NCBI GenBank assembly: GCA_910591455.2
Contig: OU342808.1
Span: forward strand, 16,699,121 to 16,763,120
DNA length: 64,000 nucleotides
Reading direction: 5' to 3'
DNA from: Pholis gunnellus
Lineage: Eukaryota > Chordata > Actinopteri > Perciformes > Pholidae
In this document: positions 1-23,322 of the stretch, one piece after another
How positions within the stretch are numbered: the stretch's first letter is position 1
Layout: each line of letters starts with the position of its first letter
Translations under genes and position numbers: made by a program
The notes under the pieces: model-generated
Database searches by the model: none
The model's input: the letters and a program-made list of their open reading frames with translations, nothing else
Told to the model about the DNA's origin: nothing

Positions 1-1626
1 CAGATCATCTGTTACAGAGCTGCTGTTTTACTCATACAGTACATACAGGCCATTTGCAGGGCTCACAAGCCCTTTACCACGCCAACTGTGCAATGAATCA
101 CTGTCTAATGCCTTCACAGTGCACAGTGATAGCTGCAAGTCATTTTAGTGTATGACCAAACAAAACAGAAGAAAAAGCACAGACTATGTCCTGCTCTGAT
201 TCCCTGTTCTGAAAAGTATATAAACCCTCAGAAGACAGTACTCTAAAGGAGTTACAGATGTAGTACCATGTATTACATAAATGCACATATAGCTTTAAAT
301 AGTTTGACAAGCAGGTGTGTATTAAAATATTGCATGTTAAAAGGGTCTTTTCATAGCAACCACAAGAGATCCATTTTCAGTCAGATGCATCATACAGTTT
401 GTTTTGATGCCATTCTCTGCTCAAGTGGCCTCAATGGCCTCACCTCCGTTCAGTGACTCCCTCATAGCAGTAGCTAAGTTTAGCAAAAGGAAGCTGATAT
501 CCCTCCCACTGTCCTTACTCACATATCACACGAGAGTACACAAACATGCTTACTGTGAGGCTATGGGCTTTCTCTATTCATGCATGCACAAATACACAGG
601 CACATGCAGAAAAACAAGTCAGTTAAAGACAAATAACCATAAACAAGGCAGAGGTGTGTCTTCCTACACATTCCAGCAAAGAGCAACAGCGCCCTCCACT
701 GGCATATTGGCTTTGTACCCATGCCTGCCTCTCTTTCACGTTTTATTTTTATGTTCACACTCATATGTGATTTTTTTTTAAACTGAAAATGTCCTTTGTG
801 AGGACCCGCTTTTCGTCCCTAAATGGGTGGTGAGTTATCCGAATGTGACCCCCATGATCAAAACCTTAACACAATGTGCAATGTCAGCTATTAGTTTCAT
901 TAGAGAAACACAGAGGGATGAATTTGAGAAACAGCACAACAGACACATGGTCACTTTTTACTTTGAGAATATGAGGCCAGACTGACTGGTGCTCTCCTTA
1001 TTTGTACACAAACACGTGAGACACATATTTAAAGCAGATGAAAAATAAATAGTTGGTCTGGAATCGGTATCGGGGTTTGTTTACTTCTTTACTGGTGCTT
1101 TACACAGATGTATGTTGCTCTTTTTAGCCATAGAGTGTCTAGGATCAGTGTGTGAGAACAGAAGGAAAATTGCAAGAACTAACTGACGCATATGTGAATA
1201 AACAAATCTAGGAAGCCATCTTTACACTGATAAAAGACAATATACAGCCATTGCCCTTATTTCATCAAGAAAAACAAAATGTAAACCAGGAGTACATTCA
1301 GCTACATGAATCATTTTTCACTTCTCAGTGAACCCTAACAGCTGAGTACAGTGAAAACAATCTCATGACCCCCTCTTAGGCCTGCTGCTTTCATAACCCT
1401 CATGTATTTGTCTTTTAATACACATACTCAACAGTGCACACACACACACTCATAAACATTCACAAACACACATACAGCTGCATAAAGGCAGTCATAACTG
1501 TTTTGAATAATTGATTGCTAGTGAAATTGCGTGGCTCTAGGGTTTCCATGCTGTCATTGTCCCTGTTTCGGGTCGATGGGTGGCGAAGAAAAAGTAAACT
1601 TCTCATGCCAGTTACTCATGTACCAG

Positions 1627-1713
<87 letters not shown>

Positions 1714-1907
1714 ACACAGACACACACAGACACACACGACCACATGGCAGGGTGTGAGCTTGGATAAGCAACATCCTTTCCTGTAAAAATGCAGAAGGAG
1801 GGAGACCACTAAACCCTGCAGCTTCATATCAGCTCCACCTTACATATGCACCAAGTCGGCTGGATGCTGGGGCCACTGCTTTAGGGTGACAGGACCATGA
1901 GAGGAAG
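1..1907. other. 5' flank of tmc1, no gene recognised
   Basis: I see no exon with supporting splice sites or family similarity here. The stretch is AT-rich and contains a long CA microsatellite (1629-1737). The tmc1 promoter and any non-coding first exon should lie here, but I cannot place them. Short open frames in this stretch look like chance. Confidence 0.6.
1629..1737. repeat. (CA)n microsatellite
   Basis: About 100 bp of CA dinucleotides ending in degenerate CACACAGA units. The Thr/His and Val/Cys open frames across it are artefacts of the repeat. Confidence 0.97.
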
Positions 1908-4900
1908 ATGCCTCAAGACAATTTGATCACCTCTGAGAATGACAGTAAGTCCATGACCATCTTTTTAGTTCCATGACCAGATTGCTATTCTGGCTTTCAC
2001 ATATTACGAGTCTGTAGTTTTGGTTTGAGAAGACATTCATCATTTTTGTCTGTGGAGATAAATGTCTGATAGATTAACTTGATGTGATCTGATGTAAATT
2101 ATTTTCAATTTCTAGTTTATGTCAACATGTTCATTAAGATAAAGTATTACTGATTATTTAAATAAAGCAAAGACTTTTGGTTTCTGTGGTTGTAGTGTGT
2201 TTATGAAATAGTTGCGATAAATGATTTTAGCCTCTTTTTGGACAAAAACATCCATATTTATTGTGTTAGTAGAGCCTTTAGTTAATTAATATGAATATAA
2301 CAGACAAGTATAAACAGCACAGCTGTTTATACTGGATTTCTGGTTTTAATAATCAATAAAAGACTACCCATCGACCACCTCAAATATATTTACTTTCTTG
2401 CATCCAGCTGCATATTTGGGAGCTGGCCTCTGGCCCTCGGCTGTCTCCCCGTCCCTGTGGCCTTAGTCACCCGGTCTCCCTTCATTAGGCCATTGTTTGG
2501 CTCTTTTGTGCCCCTCTACTGCACACAGCCGTAATGACCTGATCGCTGGCCACTCCGGTTACACGAATGACACACATCAAAGGGCCGACTACATAAATAT
2601 CAGTCCAATTTGTCAGTGGTCCTCTTTGTGTTACTCTTTATCCCCCTTTTGCTGCAGGACAATAGTGCCAGGTATACAGTCAGGTAGGCTAAGCTCGACC
2701 AGTGAAAGGGGTCAGTGTTGTATTGAAGATATTGAGATATTGAGAAAAGGACTGGATTTATAAAGCTGAGGCCATCAGAGGAGGAAGGGGTTGGTTATGT
2801 CGTAGATATACTTTATCTGAAAAAAAGCATGAACATGAGACAACAGAAAAACATAACAATAGAATGGAAATTAATGAAAGAAGAGAAAAATGTTTACTTC
2901 ATAACAGACTTCTGCTTTTATGATTACCTCAGTTGATGCCGGTTATCATAAGTTGGTGGCAATTTACGGACATAGCAAATAGATGTTGAAAACATGGATA
3001 TTCTCAACTTTGTTAATTTGTGACTTTGTCTGTCTCCGGTAGTTGACATTGGACTGGAATTTGAAGGTGAGTGGGTTCTTGATGGTATTACATGAATGGC
3101 TATGTTCCTATAGTTTCTACTGGTCAGATCATGAAGAAATGTCCTAATTAAACTAAATTATTAGGGAGGCAGAGGAGTTTTGACCTATAGCTCTTTATTA
3201 ATATATATTTCCACACTTTATCCTATTCCGAGGGTTGGGATTATAGGAGTGGTTTGTTTTTCACCAGTTGTTCCTTCACTTCTCTCAGAAGCTCTGCTGT
3301 AACCAACTACACATCTGGCCTCGCTGCTCCACCAGTTCATCTTTTGCAGTTTTTACCCCCCATACCCAGTGCCATGTAATACTTACACTTCCCTTTGCCC
3401 CCCTATCATGCCCCGTGTCACAGGATTATACCACCTGGATTAAAATATATCAGTGAGAGAAAAAAAGACATGGTTTAACTGAGTAGAGAACAATGACAAA
3501 CTGACAAACCACAATACTGTAAGATAACTATAGCAAGAGAGAAACAAAGTGACACTGTTAAAGTTTCAATGATGTAAGTGAGTGTAAAGATTTTGTACAG
3601 CATTTAATTGTTAATACTGAATTAACACAGAATCTACGTTTTTACTACAGGTGACGAAGATGAAGTTTCTACTTTTCAAGAGGAACATGAGAGGGAACGA
3701 CACAGAGCAAAAAGAAGTGACGGTGATAGAGAGAGAAGGAAGAGGGGAAATGGGAGGAGAAAAAGAGCATCTAGAGCAGAGGAAGGGGAGGGGGAATCAC
3801 AGGCCAGGTCTGAGAGAAGAGAAAGGGGCAGGAGAAAGAGAACAAGGAGTGATCAAGAAGCAAAAGGGAGAGAGAGGGATGAGGAGGTGCAGCCCAAAAC
3901 AAAAAGTGGTAAGTCGGCAAAAACAAGGAAGCACATAAAAAAAGAAAAAACAAGAAAAATGGAGGAGGAGGAGGAGGAGGGAGAAGGTGAAGAAAGACAT
4001 GCCAAGAGAAAAAAGAAACATGGGAGTGCCAAAAAAGAAGAGAGAGAAAAGGATGGAGGTAAACATACAGAGAAGGAGAAAGCAAAGGAAGTGAAGAGAA
4101 AAAAGCACAAGAAAGTAGTTGAAACAAGGTAAAGTATTATCAAAAGAATGAACCTTATCTGTAGTTTCCTGCTGAGAAAAGTCTTGTAATCTTCCCATTC
4201 TGCAGGGTTATCAGAAGGACTATCATGTCATGCACACAAGAAAGGTGCAAAGACTTAACACATCTTCTATGCCATAGTTCAGAGCCAAGTGAGGAAGATG
4301 ACAATGATGAAGAGGACAATGAGGAGAAAGAGGTGAGGCCAGAGTCTCTGTCATCGGAGGAGCTGGAGAAGCTGAAGGAGGCCGTGGACGAGAGGAAGAA
4401 ACTGATCCAAACTCTGAGGGGAAAACCTTGGCCAATGAAAAAGAAATGTGTGACTTTACGGTAAAATCACTCATGTTTTCATCGACACTTTGAATTAGGA
4501 CCCTGAAAAAGTCTGAATCTCCTGAGGTTCAGCTGTAACACAACATGTGGCCTCTGGTTCACTTTGAATCAAATCATCTTCTTCCTTGTAGGGAGTCTCA
4601 GGAGTTTGTGGAGAAATATGAGGGAGCTTTAGGAAAAGGGAAAGGCAGGAAGCTCTATGCATACAAGGTCATGATGAACAAGGTAAGGCATCCCAGCCTG
4701 ACTTGATGTCAGTATCTATTCATATAGTTATTAAAAATAATGATATTAAATATATGATGCATGAATTATATTTCTTCTGTAGAAATGGATGAAATTTCAA
4801 CGGGACTTTGAAAATTTCAAAACTGCCTGCATTCCATGGGAGATGAAAATCAAGGAGATTGAAAGTAAATTTGGTTTCTTTTTTTCTTCATAGTATCAAA

Positions 4901-7900
4901 CTTCATGTCATAGTATTTACAACTTTAAAGACTATGTAAGATGATTCATACAGCTTATACTGTATGGTTTTCAGGCCTCACATTTAGCTCTCCAGCTTCC
5001 CTGCTGACAGAACGTCATTACTGGTGTCACAATCATCCTCATATTTATTCCCTCTGCCTCTCAGGTCATTTTGGCTCCTCAGTTGCCTCATACTTTATCT
5101 TTCTGAGGTGGATGTATGGCATCAACATGATCTTGTTTTGTCTGACCTTTGGCCTGGTTATGGTGCCAGAGGTACTGTACATTACATTTAAAAAAATCTG
5201 AAACAAGTTCATAATTGTGTCTGCAGTTTTGCTCTCACGTATTTCTCTGTTCATTCTGTCTGCTGAGTTTTTTTTTCTAATAACCCTCTTTGCTCCTATG
5301 CTCATTTCTAACAGGCATTAATGGGGAGACCCTACGGCACCATCCCAAGAAAGACTGTCCCCAGGCCTGAGGCAACCAGTGCTATGGACTTTGCTGTCTT
5401 ATGGGACTTTGGAGTCAGTTGCATCATCACACTCACCTCAATCTCTTGTTTCGTTGTTACATAGGCCTGTGTGTCAGTTTACATGTGAACAATAATGATG
5501 CATTCTTAGTGCACATAACCTCAGCAATTTGCATCCACAGGGTTACGCTCAGTATTCAGTCCTCTTCTACGGTTATTACAACAACCAGCGAGCCATTGGC
5601 TGGCTCAAGTTCCGTATGCCTCTGTCATACTTCCTGGTTGGTGTGGGAACAGTGGCCTATAGCTATATGGTGGTTATAAGAACGTACGTTTATTATGACT
5701 ACATACAAATGATTAATGTCCTTTGGGCTCAATGTTTTACTGACTTTGTTATTATTTTTGTTTTAAAGGATGGCCCGTAATGCAAATGAGTCCGGGGTCG
5801 GAGATGATAACAGCTTTAATTTTAACTGGAAAACGTTTACCAGCTGGGACTACTTAATAGGAAACCCTGAAACTGCAGACAATAAGTTTGCCTCCATCAC
5901 CACCAGTTTCAAGGTCAGTGTAGCTGATACAGTCTAGCGATTGATGCCATTTATATTCACATTCATCTATATCCCGTATTCTTCTACCTCTGCAGGAGGC
6001 AATCTTAGAGGAGCAGGAGAGCCGAAAGGATGACAACATCCATCTGACTCGTTTTCTGCGTGTGCTGGCCAACTTCCTGGTCTTGTGCTGCTTAGCAGGA
6101 AGTGGATACCTCATCTACTTTGTAGTGCGGCGCTCTCAGAAGTTTGCCCTTGATGGACTGGAGAATCACACCTGGTGGGAAAGGAATGAGGTAGCAATGA
6201 GAAATGGGAGACGGAGAATCAAAGAGACATAAGTATAGAGAAAGAAATGCATGTTGAGCAAGTTCTACATGTGATACATGGTTTTAAAACCTTTTTGATT
6301 CATGACATTGTTTCAGCAGGGATTAACAACATTTATTATTATCAATTTGTGTTTCTCAGGTGAACATGGTCATGTCGTTACTGGGGATGTTCTGCCCCAT
6401 GCTTTTTGATGTCATCAGCGCCCTAGAGAACTATCACCCTCGTGTCGCCCTGCAGTGGCAGCTGGGTCGCATCTTTGCCCTCTTCTTGGGAAATCTCTAC
6501 ACCTTCATCATTGCACTCATGGATGAGATCAACCTCAAAGTGAGAACTACAGCATGTACACGTGAGATATTTTATAATTCTATAATATACTTCACCTGTG
6601 GTGTGTATATGTTCTGCAGAGGGAAGAGGAAAAGATAATTAAGTTTAATATAACCATGTGGGAAGCCAGTCTTTACAATGGTACAGTATCAGAAAACAGC
6701 ACGGCTCCAGCCATCACTATCCAGCCTGCTGATGTGCCCAGAGGGCCCTGCTGGGAGACCATGGTGGGCCAGGTCAGTGTGCATGTGTGTGTGTGTAAAC
6801 TATTATGTAACTTTATGATGTAATTATGTTAACAGCATAAAGTTATGGATAACTTTCTTTGAAACTATCCATTGCGTTATATGTAATATGTATATACATT
6901 AAGCAATATATAATGTATGATTGCTTCATCCTTTGCAGGAGTTTGTTCGGCTGATCATATCTGATACCATGACAACCTACATCACACTGCTGATCGGTGA
7001 CTTCCTGAGAGCCGTGCTCGTTCGTTTCCTCAACTACTGCTGGTGTTGGGACCTTGAGGCCGGATTTGTGAGTCATCTACTCTAATTGATTTCAGTGACT
7101 GTGCCCCTAAAATTGTATGTCTTAGTGTGTATTTGTGATTACACATTAAAAATGTGCACCTTTTTCCAGAGGTGAATTAAAATGTTGGCTCTGAAAATAT
7201 GAATCACAGCGGAGTTATTTTTGTCTTTTTTGTGTTGTCTGTGAAAGCCGTCCTACTCTGAGTTTGATGTCAGTGGGAACGTACTGGGCCTAATCTTCAA
7301 TCAAGGAATGATATGGTGAGAAAACAACGCTGTTTTTTATTAAAATCAGCAGGTTTAAAAGGTGACGGTGAATAGCACATTCAGTCAGTCTTCCACTCAG
7401 TGTTTTGCCCAATCATTTCCTCCAGGATGGGTGCTTTCTATGCCCCCTGCCTGCCTGCCCTGAACGTCCTCCGGCTCCACGTGTCCATGTACCTGCAGTG
7501 CTGGGCCGTGATGTGCTGCAATGTGCCGCAGGAAAGGGTCTTCAAGGCCTCTGGCTCCAACAACTTCTACATGGCCATGTTGCTGGTCATCCTCTTCCTG
7601 TCCACTCTGCCTGCCATCTACACCATCGTCACCATCCCCCCTTCCTTTGACTGTGGACCCTTCAGGTAATGAGGCTAGTTCAAGGGATCTGGCATTTTCA
7701 ATTTGATTACTTGACCTTCTGTCACAATCACTCTCTTGTCCTCAGTGGGAAAAAACGTATGTTTGATGTGATCCAGGAGACTCTTGAGTCGGACTTCCCT
7801 GCCTGGTTTAGTAAAGTGTTCAGCTATGCCTCTAACCCTGGACTGGTGCTACCCTTCATATTGCTTATGGTGTGAGTCAACAGCAGACTAATATTCTTCA

Positions 7901-9373
7901 GCACAGTTTAAGCTAAATTACACGAACATGTTGTCATCACTTCCTTTTAGTGGTAAAGTTTAAGGTTCTTTGATGCTAATAATCTGTTATCTTATCTTTC
8001 AGACTGGCCATTTATTACTTGCAATCCACATCCAAAAGCTACAAAGAAGCTAATGTGGAACTGAAGAAGAAACTACAAACGGTAACCCAAAATGAGTTTT
8101 CCCCTCTCTTATCTAGCACTCTAGATTTAATGTGCTTTTAGGTACGCTAGAATAACTAAAGTTCGTACTTGGAAATTTCACATGAATGACGCTCATAGAT
8201 ACACACAGTATGTCACAATGGTATCCTTAAACATTCTAAACAAAGAGGGGCAATTCAATTTCAGGCAGGTAAAGGTAAGAAATTAACAAGAACTTTCATG
8301 CTTTTTATTTGTTTGTCCTTCACAATTCATTTTTTCTATCAGCTTTCAAACTTCCCAACAGTGCGTAGATGCACAAACTGTGTCCATCTGTGGCCACATG
8401 AGTTGTATTAGTATCATTAATCCAGCTGAGGGCAGCAGAGGAACAGTTCCTATCTGGCCAAAGAGCTTGTCACGAGCAGTATATAGCAATATAACAACTG
8501 ATATACATTTCTGCATGCCTTATTCTACATTTCTACACTTTACGGTGGTTTCTTGACTCTTGTCTTCTAATAATTTATTTTATGTCCTTTTCAAGCAAAA
8601 TGAGGAGAACAAGAAAAAGAACAAACTAGCAGCGCTGAAGGCACAAATGGATCTAGAAGAGGCCAGAAAAGCTTCATCACTGACTGCAAAGCAACAAAAG
8701 AACAACAATGCTTCACAACAAGACCAAGAGTGTGAGGCTTTTTTATTCTAGACAATGAAAAAAACAGCTCATTCTGTATATTGGGATAAAAAGAAAGATC
8801 AAATGTAAACAAAAACAAAAATCTGTTGAACTTTAATTACAAAACTACGGAGCCCTGAAACTGACAAAATGCTAAATTATTGAACAATTTGAAAAGAAAT
8901 ACAAGCTTTATACTTTTCTAACCTCCAATCAGTTGGCAAATAATTCATTTTCACTTTTTTTTCTCAGGACACATTTAATCATTTTTCTGCCCTATTTAAT
9001 ATTTTCCAGTTAATCCCAAGTAGCCATAGCTAACGCTGTTAGCTTGTCCTTGACACAACTTTACCTAACTGCTACTTTTACAAGAGATATACAGTGATGC
9101 TACGGCAGTATGTATGGTTGATAAGTGAAATAATTCTTTCCTTCTCATGCAGATGAAGAAGAAGACCATCATAGTAGTCAGAGGCTACATCACGGTAAGA
9201 ATGGACGCAATGCTCCTCCTTCAGTTAGAGAACAAGAAGGCCAACTTCCAGCCACCAGAGCCCCTGTCCCAAGGTCCTATCATGGCAACCACGGGGCTCC
9301 TGGGTATCTGCCCGGGTTCTCTCGGCAAAGTGAACCCAGGATGCACAGGGTGCCGAGTCTGCAGAGACACTGA
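1908..9373 (+). CDS. Transmembrane channel-like protein 1 (TMC1), 20 coding exons
   Basis: TMC1 is a pore-forming subunit of the mechanotransduction channel of inner-ear and lateral-line hair cells. Exons: 1908-1944, 3043-3066, 3651-4128, 4206-4460, 4592-4682, 4783-4864, 5065-5171, 5315-5413, 5541-5683, 5769-5913, 5996-6190, 6360-6539, 6620-6772, 6939-7067, 7248-7315, 7426-7665, 7746-7871, 8003-8081, 8596-8731, 9153-9373. They total 2988 nt with all phases joining (995 aa). Residues 1 to about 230 are a highly charged, low-complexity cytosolic region. Then come the conserved entry segment (SLSSEELEKLKEAV, GKPWP, EGALGKGKG) and the multi-pass core with FTSWDYLIGNPETADNK, MSLLGMFCP and CWDLEAGFPS. 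Exon 13 carries NIT, NGT and NST sites in a probable outer loop. MSLLGMFCPMLFD and CWETMVGQEFVRL favour TMC1 over TMC2. The first two tiny exons are the least certain. The similarly built tmc2 lies 3 kb downstream on the same strand. Confidence 0.93.
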
Positions 9374-9476
9374 GGGAATGAAAATTACTATGTCAGCAAA
9401 TGTCACTCAAAATATCCAGCACTTTATGGAGAAATTCACATAATGGGATGTTAGTCATGCTGCACATTTTCTCCTC

Positions 9477-9482
9477 AATAAA
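9477..9482 (+). terminator. tmc1 polyadenylation signal AATAAA
   Basis: A canonical AATAAA lies about 105 bp after the tmc1 stop codon (9371-9373), followed by T-rich sequence. A second AATAAA near 10008 could serve a longer 3' UTR. Confidence 0.7.
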
Positions 9483-12329
9483 AGTGTTTTTTTTTTAAAA
9501 CTGTGTTCTTGATTAAAAAAAAAAGCATTTCAAATGAGAAGTTGTTTCTTTGTTTACCATGACGTTAACAAGAACAGAATATCTTTAAATGTTTTAAATG
9601 CGTCGCGTGTTTTTTGAAACCACCGATCAAGGTGTTGTTTTACTTAATTGTATCAATTTATTTTTGATTCATTCTACACACATTTTATGATAGAAGATAA
9701 CAACACATGCAATAACCACCTTTACTTTAATCCTATTGATCTTTCAGTTTCCTAACAAATTATTTATATTTAAAATCGCACTGACATATATTTTTCTCTT
9801 CTTCTTCTCAAACTAAGACACTGAGCACAACTGTACCTGGACCTGTGACTGGGCCAAAGCATTAAACAATTCATTAGACATGGAGGTCATTTAACCTTGC
9901 AAGGCTTAAACGGACCTCTTATTCATTGCTGGCTGGACTTGTACCCTCAACTTTACAGCCGTTACATAATGATATGATACACTGCTCTGAACTTGGAAAA
10001 CACAAATAAAGAGTGTCAGATTATTCTTTTTTTCGGACATAAATGAAACAAATTCAATCTTTGCCAAGCATTCAGATTTGAGCTGTCAGTGTGAATCCAT
10101 TCACTGTGATCTCCCGACCTTCATCATGTATCATGATTCGTATCATCTGATAACCGCATGGTCATATCCAGTGTCTCAGTAGCTGATTCTGATCGGCACT
10201 CGTGTCAATCAACCTCTCATTAGCTGACCTGTCAGTCACACGTAAAAGTAATGGTGTTGTCTCATTAGTGAAACTTTATTAACCTGAAATCCTATATATT
10301 GATGGTCATTCAATGTCTTGTTCAATTGAAATTCAAGATGAGCAATGTAAGGGTTGTCATTGAGGAATAAGTGTTGTTGTCTAAATCATTGAAGACAACA
10401 AGTCAACAAGCTCATAGTTCCACTGACGTTGAATTTCAGTGCTAATCAAATCCACTTCCATTGATGCTCATGATCAATTCATGATAAGTGCATTAAGTAT
10501 TAATCTCTGCAGCTATTTGAGAACTAGGAGATGGAGTAAGCCTCCATGCTTTATGCTTTCATCGTTAGCCAAGAAATGTCAATCACATTATTTAATAAAG
10601 ACTGAGGAAGACTGAGTAAAGCCTCCATCTTATCTGCATGCTGGAGACACTGTCATAATGAGCCTCACTCTTATTTATCCAGGTAATACCAACCCCCTGA
10701 TGCCCGCTGTGTCACCCTGTCACTGGAGTTGTGTTTTGGCTCCATCCCAGTCTCCCTGCATGCTGGTACAGTGTAGCAGAAAACTGAGCCATGACATACC
10801 GGATATCTCAATGTCTGCTGTATCACGATGGGCATCTCTTATTCCCTAACGGTGAAGGGAGGATCGAGACATTGCGGCGCTTCAAGCACTGATTTGACTG
10901 CTGGGACATTGTACGGGTTTGCTTTGGAGAGCTTTCGAGAGCAAAGGTTGTCACAGAGTGTGAACTTGTGGAAAGTTAGACAAACTATTTCATGGATCTT
11001 AAAAAAGAAATGCATTAAAAGATTCTGTAAGCCGCAATCCAGTACAGTGAGAAGAAAGGACGAAGAGGAATATTGAGTGGTTGCAGGAGGGGAGGGGACA
11101 ATCCAGGGGAGGAGTGAGAGGAGGAGCTGGATGAGGAGGACATGAAAAGCTGCAAGCCAGAGGGCTTAGCTTGTCTTTCAGGTACAAGTAAACAATCATG
11201 AATATAACTCCCGGAAGTGTGTTGCTCTCTCTGTTAGCAGCATAGCAGCCAGACATCTCCTGTTTCCTCCTGTATTATTCAAGCATTTGACCATAACTAT
11301 ACAGGTTGAAACACATAATAGGAGCATAGACAACATTGTTCATCCCTCAGTCCTCATTTCTAGCTCTTAATAAAAGGATATCGGTGACATTTTTAAAGTC
11401 TGCCCTAAACCAATGGCAGAATGGAACATGGCTAATATGAATGAGGCTTCAGCAGTCTGAGTTGGTCAAATCAAGCACGTATTTTCCAAAGTCACAATCA
11501 GTCTTTTTTTAGAAAGTGTTTCCATGTTGAGCTACTGAGGAACACAATGAGGTCTTTTAATGTACATATGGGCTCGTGAGTATTGTTTTTAAGGTGGAGT
11601 TGAACCTATCCTTTAATAAACAGCTTGTAAAACTGACAGACTTGTCCCTTTCATAAAACACTGTTAGTGAAGTTACAGAATCACTGGAGGTACTCCTGTG
11701 TGCTCAGTTTGCAGTGTACTCCCACAGAAGACTCTGTACAGTGTTTAAATAGAGTGACTGTTTCACTTTTCACTCAGGATTACTTAAGCTTTCATCTAAC
11801 TTTAATGAGGGTTTGACCTTTATGTCAACATTTGCTCTGGTGTCTCCTTTCTGGCTCACAAATGAGTGATGGCACTTGTCCAACCATCAGTTTTTGGTGC
11901 ATTGTTTCCTCATGTAATCACACCCATTATATAACAACGATACAAGTTATTAGCCATTATCCAATTTGAATAAACTTGAGGATTAAAGCAGGTGGACCGT
12001 ATCCAAGCTCCTATTGCTCCAGTGAAAAACAATTAGCATTTTGATAGACAAGCCCATTGTCTGACCCTGTTTTCTCCCGGCATCCTGATTATCTTCTAAC
12101 GAACTGTGTTGTCTTTGACGGTCGTCAAGGAGCCAACATCCTAAACAGAGGAGCACCTGTTCCTGCATGTGTGTGTGTGTGTGTGAGGGGGTGTATCCTG
12201 GCTTTCTGACACAGTACCTTCACAAGTGTAACAGCCCATTGCACCGAGTGACACATGGATGGAGATGAGACATAGTCTGAAGTGAGCAGAGGACTAACTG
12301 CAGGAAATAAGTTCTAGAGACGCAGCAAA
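9483..12329. other. Intergenic stretch between tmc1 and tmc2
   Basis: No coding exon is recognisable on either strand. The stretch includes the tmc1 3' flank, a purine-rich segment near 11070-11140 and a short GT run at 12169-12186. The tmc2 promoter must be near its right end, but no clear TATA box stands out. Confidence 0.6.
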
Positions 12330-22435
<10,106 letters not shown>

Positions 22436-23322
22436 TTCATGGACTAAAACCTAGTCTGTTAACACTACAACTGCAGTCACAGTCATACTGTATATGGAGG
22501 GTGCCACTAGAATATCATATCTTAAAATTCTTTAGATGTAACTGATTGTCTGAGAAAAATGATAAATATACATTAATTTATTAACAGTTACTTTCCGCCT
22601 CCGATGAAAAGCTTATGACTAGTGTTTCAAACATGCCAAATACTTAATCGAGTATAATTAACCATTGAAAAAGTCTATAATTAATTAATGCAATAGCACA
22701 CGACAGCATCCACAGTCAAATCCCTTCATGTTCTCAGATTGGAGGTGGAGACGAGATTGGACTGTGTGGAAATTAAATGACACAGACATGACTGTTATAT
22801 CTGTATTAATAGCAGTACTACAACAAAATGTAAAAAAGAAAAACATGATCATGTTTACTGCATTGCAATCCATGTAATGTTTACTGGTTCATAATATGGG
22901 TCAACAGTTTTATGGATTCCATTTGGAAATCCATGTAAATAGTATGTAAAATGTCTTTCTATTTTTTGTATGACAACTATTAAAATTCTTTTCTGGCAAA
23001 GTGCTATTGAAGAAACAGGTTCTCTTGATACACATGACAGACAATAATAGAGAACATGCTGTTCACAAAACTGTTGAATACATCTGAGATAGTATACTAT
23101 GAGAAAATGTCAGTATTGTCACAGAGATATAAAGAGAAAGAGACACAACATTGACAAGAAGTTGTAAAAGTAGGTATATCTTAGGAGAAATGACAGGAGT
23201 AAATGTTCATGGAGTGACACCGACGATGCCTTCAAAATAACCAGTTACATTACGATTATTGCAAAATGTGTTTGGAGGATCTGAAGCTGTGAGGAAAAAG
23301 TAAGTCCTGTGATATGACGGTA
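22436..23322. other. 3' flank of tmc2 and spacer to the aldh1a1 remnant
   Basis: The tmc2 3' UTR must begin here. An ATTAAA near 22979 is the only plausible poly(A) signal I noticed. The rest is AT-rich with no exon seen on either strand. Its right side is also the 3' side of the minus-strand aldh remnant. Confidence 0.5.

Noticed and set aside
3909..3914. Internal donor-like GTAAGT within tmc1 exon 3.
   Set aside because: Using it would leave phase 1 against an exon 4 that needs phase 2, and the frame stays open to the real donor at 4129.
3771..4198. Minus-strand open frames rich in Phe/Leu/Ser opposite tmc1 exon 3 (and likewise 12934-13339 opposite tmc2 exon 3).
   Set aside because: They are the antisense of lysine/glutamate-rich coding sequence. 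No splice sites or family similarity.
10828..11256. Possible small gene between tmc1 and tmc2 on either strand.
   Set aside because: Short overlapping frames on both strands, no splice or family signal.
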